Source: Gilliamella sp. wkB171 (GTDB lineage Bacteria > Pseudomonadota > Gammaproteobacteria > Enterobacterales > Orbaceae). From it: DNA of 64,000 nucleotides. Each line of letters starts with the position of its first letter. Within the stretch, counting starts at the first letter, position 1. The position numbers and the translations under genes were made by a program. Shown in pieces: positions 40,441 through 48,559 of the stretch. A model generated the notes under the pieces. It ran no database searches, was not told the DNA's origin, and worked only from the letters and a program-made list of their open reading frames with translations. Location of the stretch: assembly GCF_001693755.1 (NCBI RefSeq), contig NZ_LYST01000043.1:589010-653009 (forward strand), read 5' to 3'.

Positions 40441-40812
40441 AAACGTGTTGCAGCTATCACTTTAATTGTCTTTTTTAGTAACAAGCTACTGTTTGCTGTA
40501 TTGTGTGCTTTTTACTAAAATTCTTGGCTTCGTTGCTGTTTTTACTACCGTACCAATATGCTGCATAAAAGCATGGCAAATTTTATTTATAACAGATAAA
40601 ACAGCGTCCATATTTGGTAATTTTACTACTAATGTTAAAGGCACATTATTGCTGCTGTGATTTGTGGTTTGTGGTTTGTGGTTTGTGGTTTGCCATTGTG
40701 TATTTTACGGTGCTGGTTTTACCATTTTTTGCTTTATCAGGCATTAAAGAAAAAAGTTTTGCCAAAAACGGATTGTACAAACTTATCATTACCCACAAAA
40801 TTATTAGTTAAA
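40441..40812 (+). pseudogene. Possible frameshifted small membrane-protein gene
   Basis: Three successive frames look like one hydrophobic protein. The first reads KRVAAITLIVFFSNKLLFAV to a stop near 40516. The second reads VLFTKILGFVAVFTTVPICC and IKAWQILFITDKTASIFG then NFTTNVKGTLLLL to a TGA at 40658. The third continues through a 7-bp tandem repeat as FAIVYFTVLVLPFFALSGIK and EKSFAKNGLYKLIITHK to a stop at 40810. I do not recognise a family. Composition (alternating hydrophobic stretches with polar loops) suggests former coding sequence, but no start codon with a ribosome site is evident. It could equally be noncoding AT-rich DNA. Confidence 0.35.
40661..40692 (+). repeat. 7-bp tandem repeat (TTTGTGG)
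   Basis: Four full copies of TTTGTGG followed by TTTG, all perfect. Seven is not a multiple of three, so copy-number change would shift any reading frame through it. Confidence 0.9.
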
Positions 40813-40921
40813 TTATTTAAGTAACAGTAAAAGAGTTATCAGTTTTATTAAGCTGATAACTCAAATACATCTAATGATTAGGCAAATTACCAACTAAAAA
40901 ATCGATTTATAGTGAATTAAC

Positions 40922-42250
40922 TTATTTGATATTGAACATTAATATTTTTGAGTTTCGTTGATAATTGTACAGTTGTTTCTTTTTGATCGGTAAATCATCA
41001 ACTTCAGCTGGATTAAAACCTTTTTCTCTAAACCAATGAATACTCCGGGTAGTGAGTACAAAAATTTTCTCTAATCCTAGATTATTGGCACTTTCAGCAA
41101 TTTTTTCGATCAACAGATCGCCGCGCGATGAATTTCGATACTGCGGATGGATGGCAACACAAGCCATTTCGCCCATTTTTTCTTCGGGGTATGGGTAAAG
41201 TGCAGCACAACCAATAGTCATATTATCACGTTGAATAATAGTAAATTTATCAATTTCCATCTCTAACTGTTCTCGTGACCGTTTAACTAAAATGCCTTGT
41301 TCTTCAAGTGGGCGAATAAGTTCTAAAATACCACCAATATCGTTGATTGTTGCTGTGCGAATTTGTTCAGAATGTTGCATTGCCACTTGTGTACCAATGC
41401 CATCACGCGAGAATAGTTCTTGCAAAATTGCGCCATCGACTAAATAACTGACTAAATGACTTCGTCTTACGCCATTGCGACAAGCTTTCGATGCTGCCCG
41501 TAAAAATCGAGCTTCGCTGGAAAGCGGCTTTCCATGCTGTTCTTTTTGATTAACATAGTTATCAGCATCAATAGGAAAAAGATCTGTAATTACTTTACCC
41601 TGTTCGTCAAGCACACCTTGCTCAGCGCAAAAACTAATTAATTTATCGGCTTTCAAACGTATTGCAACTTCGGCTGCAACATCTTCTGAAGATAAATTAA
41701 AACTTTCCCCTGTTACCGATACCCCAACAGGTCCGAGTAATACAATTGAACCGCGATTTAATTGTTCGTCTATCGCTTCATAGTTAATTCGGCGAATTTT
41801 GCCTGTATGGCAATAATCAATACCATCATCAACACCAAGTGGCTGAGCAATAACAAAATTGCCACTTACCACATTAATATGCGCACCTTGTAATGGCGTA
41901 TTATTTAAGCACATTGATAGACTGGCTGTAATATTGAGCTGCAACAACCCTGTGACTTGTTTAACAATATCTAGCGTGTTGGCATCAGTAATTCGAGTAT
42001 TCTTATGATATTTAGGTTCAATATTATGATGTTTAAGTGATTCGTCAATTTGATTACGTGCACCATTAACAATGACCAGTTTTATTCCAAGACTGTAAAG
42101 CAAACCGATATCACTAATAATACTTGAATAATTATTACTTTTTAATACCGCGCCTGTTAATAAAATTACAAATGTCTTTCCATGATGAGCATTGATATAA
42201 GGTACTGAATGTCTTAATCCTTCGACTAATTCAGTTGTTCTCTCTTTCAT
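40922..42250 (-). CDS. argA: N-acetylglutamate synthase ArgA
   Basis: First enzyme of arginine synthesis: acetylates glutamate with acetyl-CoA. It has about 442 residues (E. coli 443). The N-terminal amino-acid-kinase-like domain (about 1-290) gives arginine feedback inhibition; the C-terminal GNAT domain (about 295-442) carries acetyl-CoA-site residues in [21 protein letters not shown] and [10 protein letters not shown]. The ATG at 42250 has GGTGG upstream; in-frame codons up to 42268 are possible. An ARG box lies about 20 bases upstream, pointing to ArgR repression. Confidence 0.95.
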   Translation of the reverse strand: MKERTTELVEGLRHSVPYINAHHGKTFVILLTGAVLKSNNYSSIISDIGLLYSLGIKLVIVNGARNQIDESLKHHNIEPKYHKNTRITDANTLDIVKQVTGLLQLNITASLSMCLNNTPLQGAHINVVSGNFVIAQPLGVDDGIDYCHTGKIRRINYEAIDEQLNRGSIVLLGPVGVSVTGESFNLSSEDVAAEVAIRLKADKLISFCAEQGVLDEQGKVITDLFPIDADNYVNQKEQHGKPLSSEARFLRAASKACRNGVRRSHLVSYLVDGAILQELFSRDGIGTQVAMQHSEQIRTATINDIGGILELIRPLEEQGILVKRSREQLEMEIDKFTIIQRDNMTIGCAALYPYPEEKMGEMACVAIHPQYRNSSRGDLLIEKIAESANNLGLEKIFVLTTRSIHWFREKGFNPAEVDDLPIKKKQLYNYQRNSKILMFNIK

Positions 42251-42268
42251 CTTAACCACCATTATCAA

Positions 42269-42286
42269 AATGAATATTTATTCACA
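42269..42286 (-). promoter_or_regulatory. ARG box (ArgR operator) before argA
   Basis: AATGAATATTTATTCACA contains a perfect TGAAT-N4-ATTCA core, the ArgR half-site pair of enteric bacteria, directly upstream of argA. A second box at the usual 3-bp spacing is not convincing. Confidence 0.8.
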
Positions 42287-42591
42287 TTTGTTGTAATTTT
42301 ATTTATTTTTGATTTAATGGCAAGTAATATTTTCGAAATCGATTAAAAGTTAAAAATTAGACAAATAAAAATCAACAAACATAAATTGATCATAATTGTA
42401 TTTAACAATAATCACTAAGACCAACCATGTTGACAACAAATGCAGTGATAAACTTGAACTTTAAACCATAGCATCAAATAGGCATGCTTATTTTAAGCAT
42501 GACCTATAATGTTTTATGATTATTAGACAGACAACCCAATAAGTTTATGAAATGATCTATAAATTATTTTTTTGATTGAGTAACTTTTTAG
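42287..42591. other. Intergenic region argA / MFS gene
   Basis: About 300 AT-rich bases upstream of argA and downstream of the MFS gene. An 8-bp stem CATGCTTA / TAAGCATG with a TTT loop at 42483-42501 may terminate the MFS transcript. Nothing else is recognisable. Confidence 0.45.
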
Positions 42592-43887
42592 TTATTTATC
42601 CGTAATTGTATGTGATACGTTAAAAACAGTTCGGTAACGCATTAATACAATAATAGCCAATATAGTACCAATACCCGCTATTATTGCATCACTCAACATA
42701 ACATAACGTAAACCAAAATTAGTTGATACCCAGCCAATTAAAAACGGGATTATAGCTGTTGCAATACTTGAAGAAGTAAAAAATATACCCAGCACTTTAC
42801 CCTTTCCTGATGGAAAAAATTCAGCCATGGTGGTGAGTGCAAGTTGTAAAACGCCGCCTGCCGCAGTAAAACCAAGTACAAAACCACCGATCATACATAA
42901 TGCAGGGGTTGGGTTAAAATACATTACTATCAACATGATAGTTGAAAGTAGTGGATAAAACACAACAATATACACAGGTTTAATTAAACTTTTCACTAAA
43001 AGTGAAGTTAAAAATACACTGGCTAATGTCCCAATACCATAAGAAGAAAAAGTTTGTACCGCACCCGAAGAATCCATACCCGCAACTGTTTGTGAAAAAT
43101 CTTTTAAACAAGACGAAACCAGATAAAAGGTCGCGGTTGAAGTGAAACCAATAATAATAAAACAGATACCTTCTATCCAAAAATTAGCCTTTTGCTTTAA
43201 AACAGGCGTTGTTTTTTCATTTTTTTCTAAATTCTCTAGCTCTTGCTCCGGCGTGAGTTTGTGGTTTGGAAAAGGCATCTTAAACACTATCAATGCATTT
43301 AACGCTAAAATAACGCAACAAAAAATGAATGACCAACCATAATATACTTGGTTAGCCATAATCATGCCGACAAGTATAGGCAACAAGGATTGACCTGCTG
43401 CAATAGCTGCTTTAATTAAAATAGATGCTGAGCCCGGTGATTTAGGAAAAGCTTCCATAAGTGCTGGATAAGTACCGGCATCAAGTGTTGAATTTGCAAT
43501 GCCACCTAAAATAGCAAACATAAAGGCAATTTGTACACTCGGGCTAACTAAAATTCCTAGTAGAAAACCGATATAAAACAGTCCACCTAAAACAATGAAG
43601 GGTTTACGACCAAGTCTGTCGGATAAAGATCCCATAATAAATAATACTAATAATCGGCCTATACCCAATCCCATCATCACGTTGTAAACACTTTGCTTTG
43701 CTTCGCTGATCAAATTTAATTGTACTGGAGTGAGTACCTCTTTATTTAAAGTAAACAGGTAAGCAGATTGTGGATTAAATTGAGCAGCTAAATAATCAAT
43801 ATTTAATCCCAAAATAATCGCGCCCATTCCATGCACAAAGTAGTTGATATATAAACAACTCGCTGTGCCCCAATATCGGTTTTTCAT
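42592..43887 (-). CDS. MFS transporter, YdiM/YdiN-like
   Basis: A 431-residue, 12-helix major facilitator protein. The start MKNRYWGTASCLYINYFVHGMG closely follows the E. coli YdiM start, while the C-terminal VLMRYRTVF resembles YdiN. The MFS loop motif GSLSDRLGRKPF and the repeated GFTAAGGVLQLALTTMAEFFP segment are clear. The loop between helices 1 and 2 is longer than usual (about 30 extra residues). It lies with a second paralogue, aroL, ydiL and an aroE-like gene, so shikimate, quinate or another aromatic precursor is a plausible substrate; this is inferred from context. AGGAA precedes the ATG. Confidence 0.85.
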   Translation of the reverse strand: MKNRYWGTASCLYINYFVHGMGAIILGLNIDYLAAQFNPQSAYLFTLNKEVLTPVQLNLISEAKQSVYNVMMGLGIGRLLVLFIMGSLSDRLGRKPFIVLGGLFYIGFLLGILVSPSVQIAFMFAILGGIANSTLDAGTYPALMEAFPKSPGSASILIKAAIAAGQSLLPILVGMIMANQVYYGWSFIFCCVILALNALIVFKMPFPNHKLTPEQELENLEKNEKTTPVLKQKANFWIEGICFIIIGFTSTATFYLVSSCLKDFSQTVAGMDSSGAVQTFSSYGIGTLASVFLTSLLVKSLIKPVYIVVFYPLLSTIMLIVMYFNPTPALCMIGGFVLGFTAAGGVLQLALTTMAEFFPSGKGKVLGIFFTSSSIATAIIPFLIGWVSTNFGLRYVMLSDAIIAGIGTILAIIVLMRYRTVFNVSHTITDK

Positions 43888-43970
43888 TCCTGAATTCCTA
43901 TATATATCAAAAAGGTATTTTTTTAATTTTGTTTTAATTTAATCTTGAACACAAATACTTAAATCAGCCA

Positions 43971-45170
43971 TTATATTTTTGTAATATCAATCACTTTTTT
44001 AAATCGGTAAAAAACAATTGAACCTAAGATTAAACTTAATGACGCAATAAAAAAATCAATCAAAATTGCATAACTAACATCAATCATTGCGAGTTTTGGC
44101 ACAATCAATGGAATAACCACAAACGATAATCCACTAAAAGTATACATACAACCAACAGCAAGGCCTTTACGGCTTGGAAACATTTGTTGCATTACCACTA
44201 AAGTTAATTGAAGTACACCACCGGCTGCGGTAAATCCCATACCAATTGCTGCAATAACGCACATAACAGGTGAAATATTAAAATAAAAAATAATCAGAAC
44301 AATAGCTGATAATGCGGGTAATATTATGATGCAAAAGATAGGTTTCAAAAAATGTTTAACGACAAAAGCAGTCACAAATACCGATATAATCGATGCGGTA
44401 CTGTAATAGCTAATTAATTGTTTAGCATCAAGGTCGCTCATATTTACGCCTTCAGTTGCGATAGTTGGCAACCATTGCAAAATAATGACAAATGTTGCTG
44501 TTGTAGTAAATCCCATAATGATCAATAAAATGCCTTCAAATGCAAATTTAGGATGGCTTTTGAAATAGTTCTCTGAGCCTTGTCCACCTTTAATTGAAGT
44601 ATCTTTGTGAGGAAATTTTTTAGGTAATAATAATATGCCATTTATTACTAAATAAGCAGTAAAGCCAAGAAAAGCCCTACCATACCAAATTTTATTGGTG
44701 TCAAAAAAAGTAACAATAAAAGGAAGTACTAAAGTCCCAATAGAAATAAACGCTTTTATTAACACACTTGCTGAACCGGCAGAACTTGGAAAGCATTCAG
44801 TCAATGCAGGCATTGAACCTGTGTCTAAAAAAGAGTTACCTGCCCCAACTGCAATGGCCAGACAAAAAGCGAGATGAATGTTGGTACAAAATATCATACC
44901 AATAAAGAAAACCGCGTAACACGCCATACCGAGGAAAATAAAAAGCTTACGACCAAATTTATCTGAAAGTATTCCACCAACAAACATTAAAAAGATTTTG
45001 CCAATACCTATACCTGAAGCAACATAGCCTAATCCAATAAGATCAGTGTTAAGCTGTTTTGTAAGATCAACGGAAAATTGCATAATCACAATTAGCGCAA
45101 TACTTTGAATGATATAATTAGCGTAAATAGACCCGACAATTCCATAAGAATTGACTTTTAACGTATCCAT
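43971..45170 (-). CDS. MFS transporter, second YdiM/YdiN-like paralogue
   Basis: A 399-residue, 12-helix major facilitator protein, paralogous to the gene just downstream (shared GGILSDKFGRKLFIFLGM, SFLDTGSMPALTECFPSSAG and GFTAAGGVLQLTLVVMQQMFP). E. coli also has two such genes, ydiM and ydiN, side by side between ydiL and ydiB. It probably heads a two-gene operon (83-base gap) separated from aroL by a terminator. Substrate is unknown. Confidence 0.85.
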   Translation of the reverse strand: MDTLKVNSYGIVGSIYANYIIQSIALIVIMQFSVDLTKQLNTDLIGLGYVASGIGIGKIFLMFVGGILSDKFGRKLFIFLGMACYAVFFIGMIFCTNIHLAFCLAIAVGAGNSFLDTGSMPALTECFPSSAGSASVLIKAFISIGTLVLPFIVTFFDTNKIWYGRAFLGFTAYLVINGILLLPKKFPHKDTSIKGGQGSENYFKSHPKFAFEGILLIIMGFTTTATFVIILQWLPTIATEGVNMSDLDAKQLISYYSTASIISVFVTAFVVKHFLKPIFCIIILPALSAIVLIIFYFNISPVMCVIAAIGMGFTAAGGVLQLTLVVMQQMFPSRKGLAVGCMYTFSGLSFVVIPLIVPKLAMIDVSYAILIDFFIASLSLILGSIVFYRFKKVIDITKI

Positions 45171-45371
45171 TTGTCGTACTCCATATTTGAAATATATTTA
45201 AAACTAAACTGTTAATCGAATTCAATATACAAGTATTAATATTAATCTAAAAGCGATAACTATTAATTTATTAAGAATATTTTACTGATATTACTTTACC
45301 GACTATATGATGGTTAAAAAAACCAATAGATGAGGCAGATAAATTAGTAAAAATCCGATAACTTTTAATAA

Positions 45372-45399
45372 AAAATACCACATAAGGATGTGGTATTTT
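45372..45399 (-). terminator. Terminator downstream of aroL
   Basis: Perfect 12-bp stem AAAATACCACAT / ATGTGGTATTTT with an AAGG loop, 27 bases after the aroL stop. It separates aroL from the MFS pair. Confidence 0.8.
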
Positions 45400-45425
45400 A
45401 TCTAGGGTTAAGCAAAACAAATTGA

Positions 45426-45938
45426 TTAATTGTTCAACATTTCAAGCATTTGGCTTAAAATTTGATGTTCATCTTGATCGACATTAACAACATAATGTGC
45501 GGCATCATGATATAAAGGCAATCGTTCCGCTACGACTTTTTCCATTTCATCTACAATCGATAAACCAGTAAGAGAAGGACGCTGAGCAATATTTGGATCT
45601 TTCATTAAACGAGCAGCTAATGTGGCCGCTGGTGCAGAAAGAAAGATAACAATACCATTTTGTTTCATAAATTGGCGATTATGATCCGCTAAAACCATTC
45701 CACCACCTGTAGCAATCACCCGATTAGGTTTTGCCGTATCAATCAATACTTGGCTTTCTCTTGCTCTAAACCCTTCCCAGCCCTCTTTTTCAACAATTTC
45801 AGCCACAGTTTTTTGGGTGGTTTCGAGTAAATGACAATCTGTATCAATGAAAGAAAACGATAGCTTATTTGCTAACATTTTTCCCATTGTTGTTTTGCCA
45901 GCTGCTCTTGCGCCGACGAGAAAAATTGGTTTATTCAT
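45426..45938 (-). CDS. aroL: Shikimate kinase, AroL type
   Basis: Phosphorylates shikimate at O3 in the chorismate pathway. It has 170 residues. Walker A GARAAGKTT is at 8-16, the shikimate-binding DTD at about 32-34, FRARES and the glycine triplet ATGGGMVL; the lid has AQRPSLTG. The sequence FLVGARAAGKTTMGKMLA with VAEIVEKEGWEGFRARE is nearer AroL than AroK. AAGGACC precedes the ATG. TyrR-box sequences upstream agree with E. coli aroL, which is TyrR-controlled. Neighbours are a YdiL homologue and an aroE-like gene. Confidence 0.92.
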   Translation of the reverse strand: MNKPIFLVGARAAGKTTMGKMLANKLSFSFIDTDCHLLETTQKTVAEIVEKEGWEGFRARESQVLIDTAKPNRVIATGGGMVLADHNRQFMKQNGIVIFLSAPAATLAARLMKDPNIAQRPSLTGLSIVDEMEKVVAERLPLYHDAAHYVVNVDQDEHQILSQMLEMLNN

Positions 45939-46004
45939 ATTGGGTCCTTTCAGATTTACAGATCTCAGAATATTTTGTCTATGCTAGTGATTCACTTTAT
46001 CTTT

Positions 46005-46022
46005 TGCAACATTTTTTTTACA
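46005..46022 (-). promoter_or_regulatory. Weak TyrR-like box upstream of aroL
   Basis: TGCAAC-N6-TTTACA matches 10 of 12 positions of TGTAAA-N6-TTTACA. It lies about 65 bases before the aroL ATG, near where a promoter is expected. A third, poorer match (TGTAAA-N6-TACTAT) starts at 46031. Confidence 0.5.
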
Positions 46023-46088
46023 TTTAATCTTGTAAAAATAAATACTATTGATTTATATGAATATGTTTTTCATAAAACTGTCAACGAA

Positions 46089-46106
46089 TGTAAAATAATA
46101 TTTACA
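46089..46106 (-). promoter_or_regulatory. Perfect TyrR box upstream of aroL
   Basis: TGTAAA-ATAATA-TTTACA is an exact match to the TyrR strong-box consensus, 150 bases upstream of aroL and just after the ydiL stop. Confidence 0.78.
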
Positions 46107-46147
46107 TCAAAAAGATGTTAAATCATTCATATTACAAAAAATAACCG

Positions 46148-46501
46148 CTAGCACAGTTTTTCTAGACCACGGAAATAAAGTTCAGTGGCAATGGATTGAT
46201 GTAATCGCCATTGAATCACATCAAGATCTGGATTAACTTTTTTAAACTCTTCATATGTCATGAAGTAACGAATAGTATTACTGCCAACCCGATCATTAAT
46301 ACCTTTAATAATAAGATTGATTTTATCGTGGCGAATTTTTTTTAATTCTTGCATCGCTGTTGCTACAAATTCAGGAACAGGTAACTTACCACTTTCCCAA
46401 TCATGCCAAGTTTTAATGTCTGTTTTACCAATATGTTCACTAGCTTCTAGCACTTTTAACATCAAAAAACGACGATAAGCTTGCAATTCAAGATTTGTCA
46501 T
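46148..46501 (-). CDS. ydiL: Aca2/YdiL-like HTH protein
   Basis: A 117-residue protein that aligns along its length with E. coli YdiL (118 residues): start MTNLELQAYRRFLMLKVLEA, WHDWESGKLPVPE, INDRVGSNTIRYF and the end IATELYFRGLEKLC. The first half is a helix-turn-helix. Aca2 proteins of the same fold repress their own operons through inverted repeats; a role in controlling the neighbouring carriers or aroE-like gene is inference. AAGGAG precedes the ATG, and a TTCACA-T-TGTGAA palindrome lies just upstream. Confidence 0.88.
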   Translation of the reverse strand: MTNLELQAYRRFLMLKVLEASEHIGKTDIKTWHDWESGKLPVPEFVATAMQELKKIRHDKINLIIKGINDRVGSNTIRYFMTYEEFKKVNPDLDVIQWRLHQSIATELYFRGLEKLC

Positions 46502-46515
46502 AAATACTCCTTGTA

Positions 46516-46528
46516 TTCACATTGTGAA
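46516..46528 (-). promoter_or_regulatory. Palindrome before ydiL, candidate autoregulatory operator
   Basis: Perfect 13-base palindrome TTCACATTGTGAA, 15 bases upstream of the ydiL ATG and next to its ribosome site. It resembles the kind of site used by Aca2-type autorepressors but could also be a CRP-like half pair with wrong spacing. Confidence 0.45.
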
Positions 46529-46601
46529 ATTACAAAATTCATTAAATTTATATCCAGGCAATTAATATTGCAGAATAATAGAACAATATGATCAATGTTC
46601 T

Positions 46602-46637
46602 AACATACATCAAATTAACATTGATAAGATGTATGTT
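46602..46637. terminator. Hairpin between aroE-like gene and ydiL
   Basis: 10-bp stem AACATACATC / GATGTATGTT with extra pairing in the loop; GTTTTT follows on the plus strand. It lies 14 bases after the aroE-like stop. Confidence 0.45.
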
Positions 46638-46650
46638 GTTTTTCCAATAT

Positions 46651-47481
46651 TTATTTTGCCGCTAACGCGTCTATTACTGCCTGTTTTGCCCGTTGAGACA
46701 GTTCTTTTCCGGTCCAAATTTTAAATTGAGCATTTGCTTGACCAATAAACATTTCACGCCCAGAAATCGATTCCCATCCTGCTTTTTCAGCTTCTTGTCT
46801 AAATTTTGTATTATATGGCGTATAAACAATGTCATAAGCTAAGCCCTTTCCTTTAAACCACGCCTGTTCATAAGGAGTTTGATCTTCAAATTTACCTTGC
46901 ATACCTAATGGAGTAGAGTTAACAATGATCTGAGCTTCAACTTTGCTACGATCTTCCCAATCAACGATTTTAAGGTTGAACTCTTTAGCTAGTGCTTCGG
47001 GTAGTTCTTTAGAAATATCACTAACGGTAATATCGGTATAACCTAGATCTTGCAAACCCACTACAGCAGCGCGAGCTGCGCCTCCGGCACCTAACAATAA
47101 AACCTTTTTATAGTCGGCAGGTAATTTTTTTTGTCTTAATGGCTCCATAAAACCAACAATATCAGTATTGTCACCACAAAGCTTATCACCATCCCAATAA
47201 ACTAAATTTGCTGCGCCTGCTTTTTTAACATGATCAGTAACATAATCTAAATAAGGAATAATTGTTTGTTTATGTGGAATAGTGACACATAAACCACGAA
47301 TATTAAGTAATCGAACCGATTTGAATAGGTTAGGTATCTCTTCTGGAGGCGTTGGAAATGCAACCAATACAGCTGGAATATTATAATCTTGAAACGAAGT
47401 AGTATGAATTAATGGGCTCATTGTATGCCCTAACGGATAACCGATAATGCCATAGATGTCATATGGCTTAAACTGGTTCAT
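46651..47481 (-). CDS. aroE: Shikimate dehydrogenase family protein (AroE/YdiB)
   Basis: NADP- or NAD-dependent reduction of dehydroshikimate to shikimate, or quinate/shikimate oxidation. It has 276 residues. Substrate domain: YGIIGYPLGHTMSPLIH, catalytic Lys in CVTIPHKQ, Asp in GDNTDIVGF. Cofactor domain: LLLGAGGAARAAVVGL. After the glycine-rich loop the strand reads TVSDISKE, an Asp where NADP enzymes often have Arg, which may favour NAD. It is not closely similar to E. coli AroE or YdiB, so I cannot say whether it is biosynthetic or catabolic. AAGGAG precedes the ATG. It shares the locus with ydiL, aroL and the MFS pair. Confidence 0.85.
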   Translation of the reverse strand: MNQFKPYDIYGIIGYPLGHTMSPLIHTTSFQDYNIPAVLVAFPTPPEEIPNLFKSVRLLNIRGLCVTIPHKQTIIPYLDYVTDHVKKAGAANLVYWDGDKLCGDNTDIVGFMEPLRQKKLPADYKKVLLLGAGGAARAAVVGLQDLGYTDITVSDISKELPEALAKEFNLKIVDWEDRSKVEAQIIVNSTPLGMQGKFEDQTPYEQAWFKGKGLAYDIVYTPYNTKFRQEAEKAGWESISGREMFIGQANAQFKIWTGKELSQRAKQAVIDALAAK

Positions 47482-47689
47482 ATAATCTCCTTGAAAGTTA
47501 GAAAATTAAATCAAAAAATATAGTTTATCATTTAGTATTAAAGCATATTTATTATAAAATAAAACGATTTTTGTATTTCACTAAAGTAAAGCTAGTTATA
47601 AAATAGAAGCAAATTGATAGATACTTTTATCTTTTTATATAAATCGTTGCGCATAGTGAACTTATTTTTATTCTAAAATAAGATAATAC

Positions 47690-47718
47690 TTGAGAATCTT
47701 TCCATAACAGCGTATACT
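47690..47718 (+). promoter_or_regulatory. Sigma-70-type promoter for rpmB-rpmG
   Basis: TTGAGA (47690-47695), a 17-base spacer and TATACT (47713-47718). It predicts a transcript start near 47725. The rest of the 47482-47689 gap is AT-rich with no recognised feature beyond the divergent aroE-like promoter region. Confidence 0.72.
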
Positions 47719-47724
47719 TCGCTA

Positions 47725-47863
47725 CCTCATTATTATGGGTGTAGTGTGAGAGGTTAGACTGCTTCTCAAATAGAACTGCAGCAAACTAAAAGCCTGACGA
47801 GGTTAATTCCATTAACATATTACGCCCAAGGCTTAAGCATAGAAATTTCGGAGAATTATTGAC
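47725..47863 (+). promoter_or_regulatory. Structured 5' leader of rpmB-rpmG
   Basis: About 139 bases of untranslated leader. Nested pairing is visible: AAGCCT (47790-47795) with AGGCTT (47829-47834) enclosing GTTAAT / ATTAAC (47802-47816), and an upstream TGAGA / TCTCA pair. Such leaders often mediate ribosomal-protein autoregulation; here that is inference. Confidence 0.45.
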
Positions 47864-48100
47864 ATGTCACGAGTATGCCAAGTAACAGGAAAAGGTCCTT
47901 TAGTGGGAAATAATCGTTCTCATGCGATGAATGCTACTAAACGTCGTTTTCTACCAAACCTTCAAACTCACCGTTTCTGGATTGAGAGTGAAAAACGTTT
48001 TGTAAAATTACGTGTATCAGCTAAAGGTATGCGTACTATCGATAAAAAGGGTATTGATGCAGTTTTAGCTGAACTTCGTGCCCGTGGTGAAAAGTACTAA
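47864..48100 (+). CDS. rpmB: 50S ribosomal protein L28
   Basis: Ribosomal protein L28, 78 residues. It starts [20 protein letters not shown] and ends [11 protein letters not shown], close to the enteric protein. GGAGA precedes the ATG. rpmG follows after 15 bases; the pair shares one promoter, leader and terminator. Confidence 0.97.
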   Translation: MSRVCQVTGKGPLVGNNRSHAMNATKRRFLPNLQTHRFWIESEKRFVKLRVSAKGMRTIDKKGIDAVLAELRARGEKY

Positions 48101-48115
48101 TAAGGAAACCATATC

Positions 48116-48283
48116 ATGGCTAAAGGTGTACGTGAAAAAATTAGATTAGTTTCTTCTGCTGGTACCGGTCATTTTTATACCACTAGCAAAAACAAAAGAA
48201 CCATGCCTGAAAAGATGGAGATCAAAAAATACGATCCTGTTGTTCGTCAGCATGTTGTTTATAAAGAAGCTAAAATTAAATAG
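48116..48283 (+). CDS. rpmG: 50S ribosomal protein L33
   Basis: Ribosomal protein L33, 55 residues: [20 protein letters not shown] then [20 protein letters not shown]. It lacks the zinc-binding cysteine pairs, so it is the C-minus form typical of gammaproteobacteria. AAGGAAA precedes the ATG. A strong terminator follows. Confidence 0.97.
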   Translation: MAKGVREKIRLVSSAGTGHFYTTSKNKRTMPEKMEIKKYDPVVRQHVVYKEAKIK

Positions 48284-48298
48284 TTTTGTATAAACGAG

Positions 48299-48324
48299 AA
48301 ACCCAGCAAATGCTGGGTTTTTTT
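48299..48324 (+). terminator. Rho-independent terminator of rpmB-rpmG
   Basis: 10-bp stem AAACCCAGCA / TGCTGGGTTT with a two-base loop (in practice a slightly larger one), followed by TTTT. Confidence 0.9.
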
Positions 48325-48504
48325 ATATCTATCTAAAAACAGAAAGTATAATTAATATTAAAAATATATTACATCAATTAATTGTTTATCTTATATTAGA
48401 AAACAACCGTGCTCTATATCCGTTATTAATAGTATTATTTTTAAGCCAATTTATAATTACTACCTGTCTGCTATTCATGATGAATCATCATTGGTAACTA
48501 AAAT

Positions 48505-48535
48505 AAAAGCTTCCATTTTATAAACAGAAGCTTTT
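48505..48535 (-). terminator. Terminator downstream of gltP
   Basis: 9-bp stem AAAAGCTTC / GAAGCTTTT with a 13-base loop, 25 bases after the gltP stop; ATTTTAG follows on the minus strand. Confidence 0.6.
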
Positions 48536-48559
48536 GATAGTAGTACTCTAACACCAAGA

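Noticed and set aside
40466..40692. Phase-variable gene switched by TTTGTGG copy number
   Set aside because: The upstream frame ends at a TGA (40658-40660) just before the repeat, so changing copies would not restore that frame; kept only as a possible pseudogene.
45986..45996. Palindrome AGTGATTCACT upstream of aroL as a second YdiL site
   Set aside because: Half-sites do not match the TTCACA/TGTGAA element before ydiL well enough.
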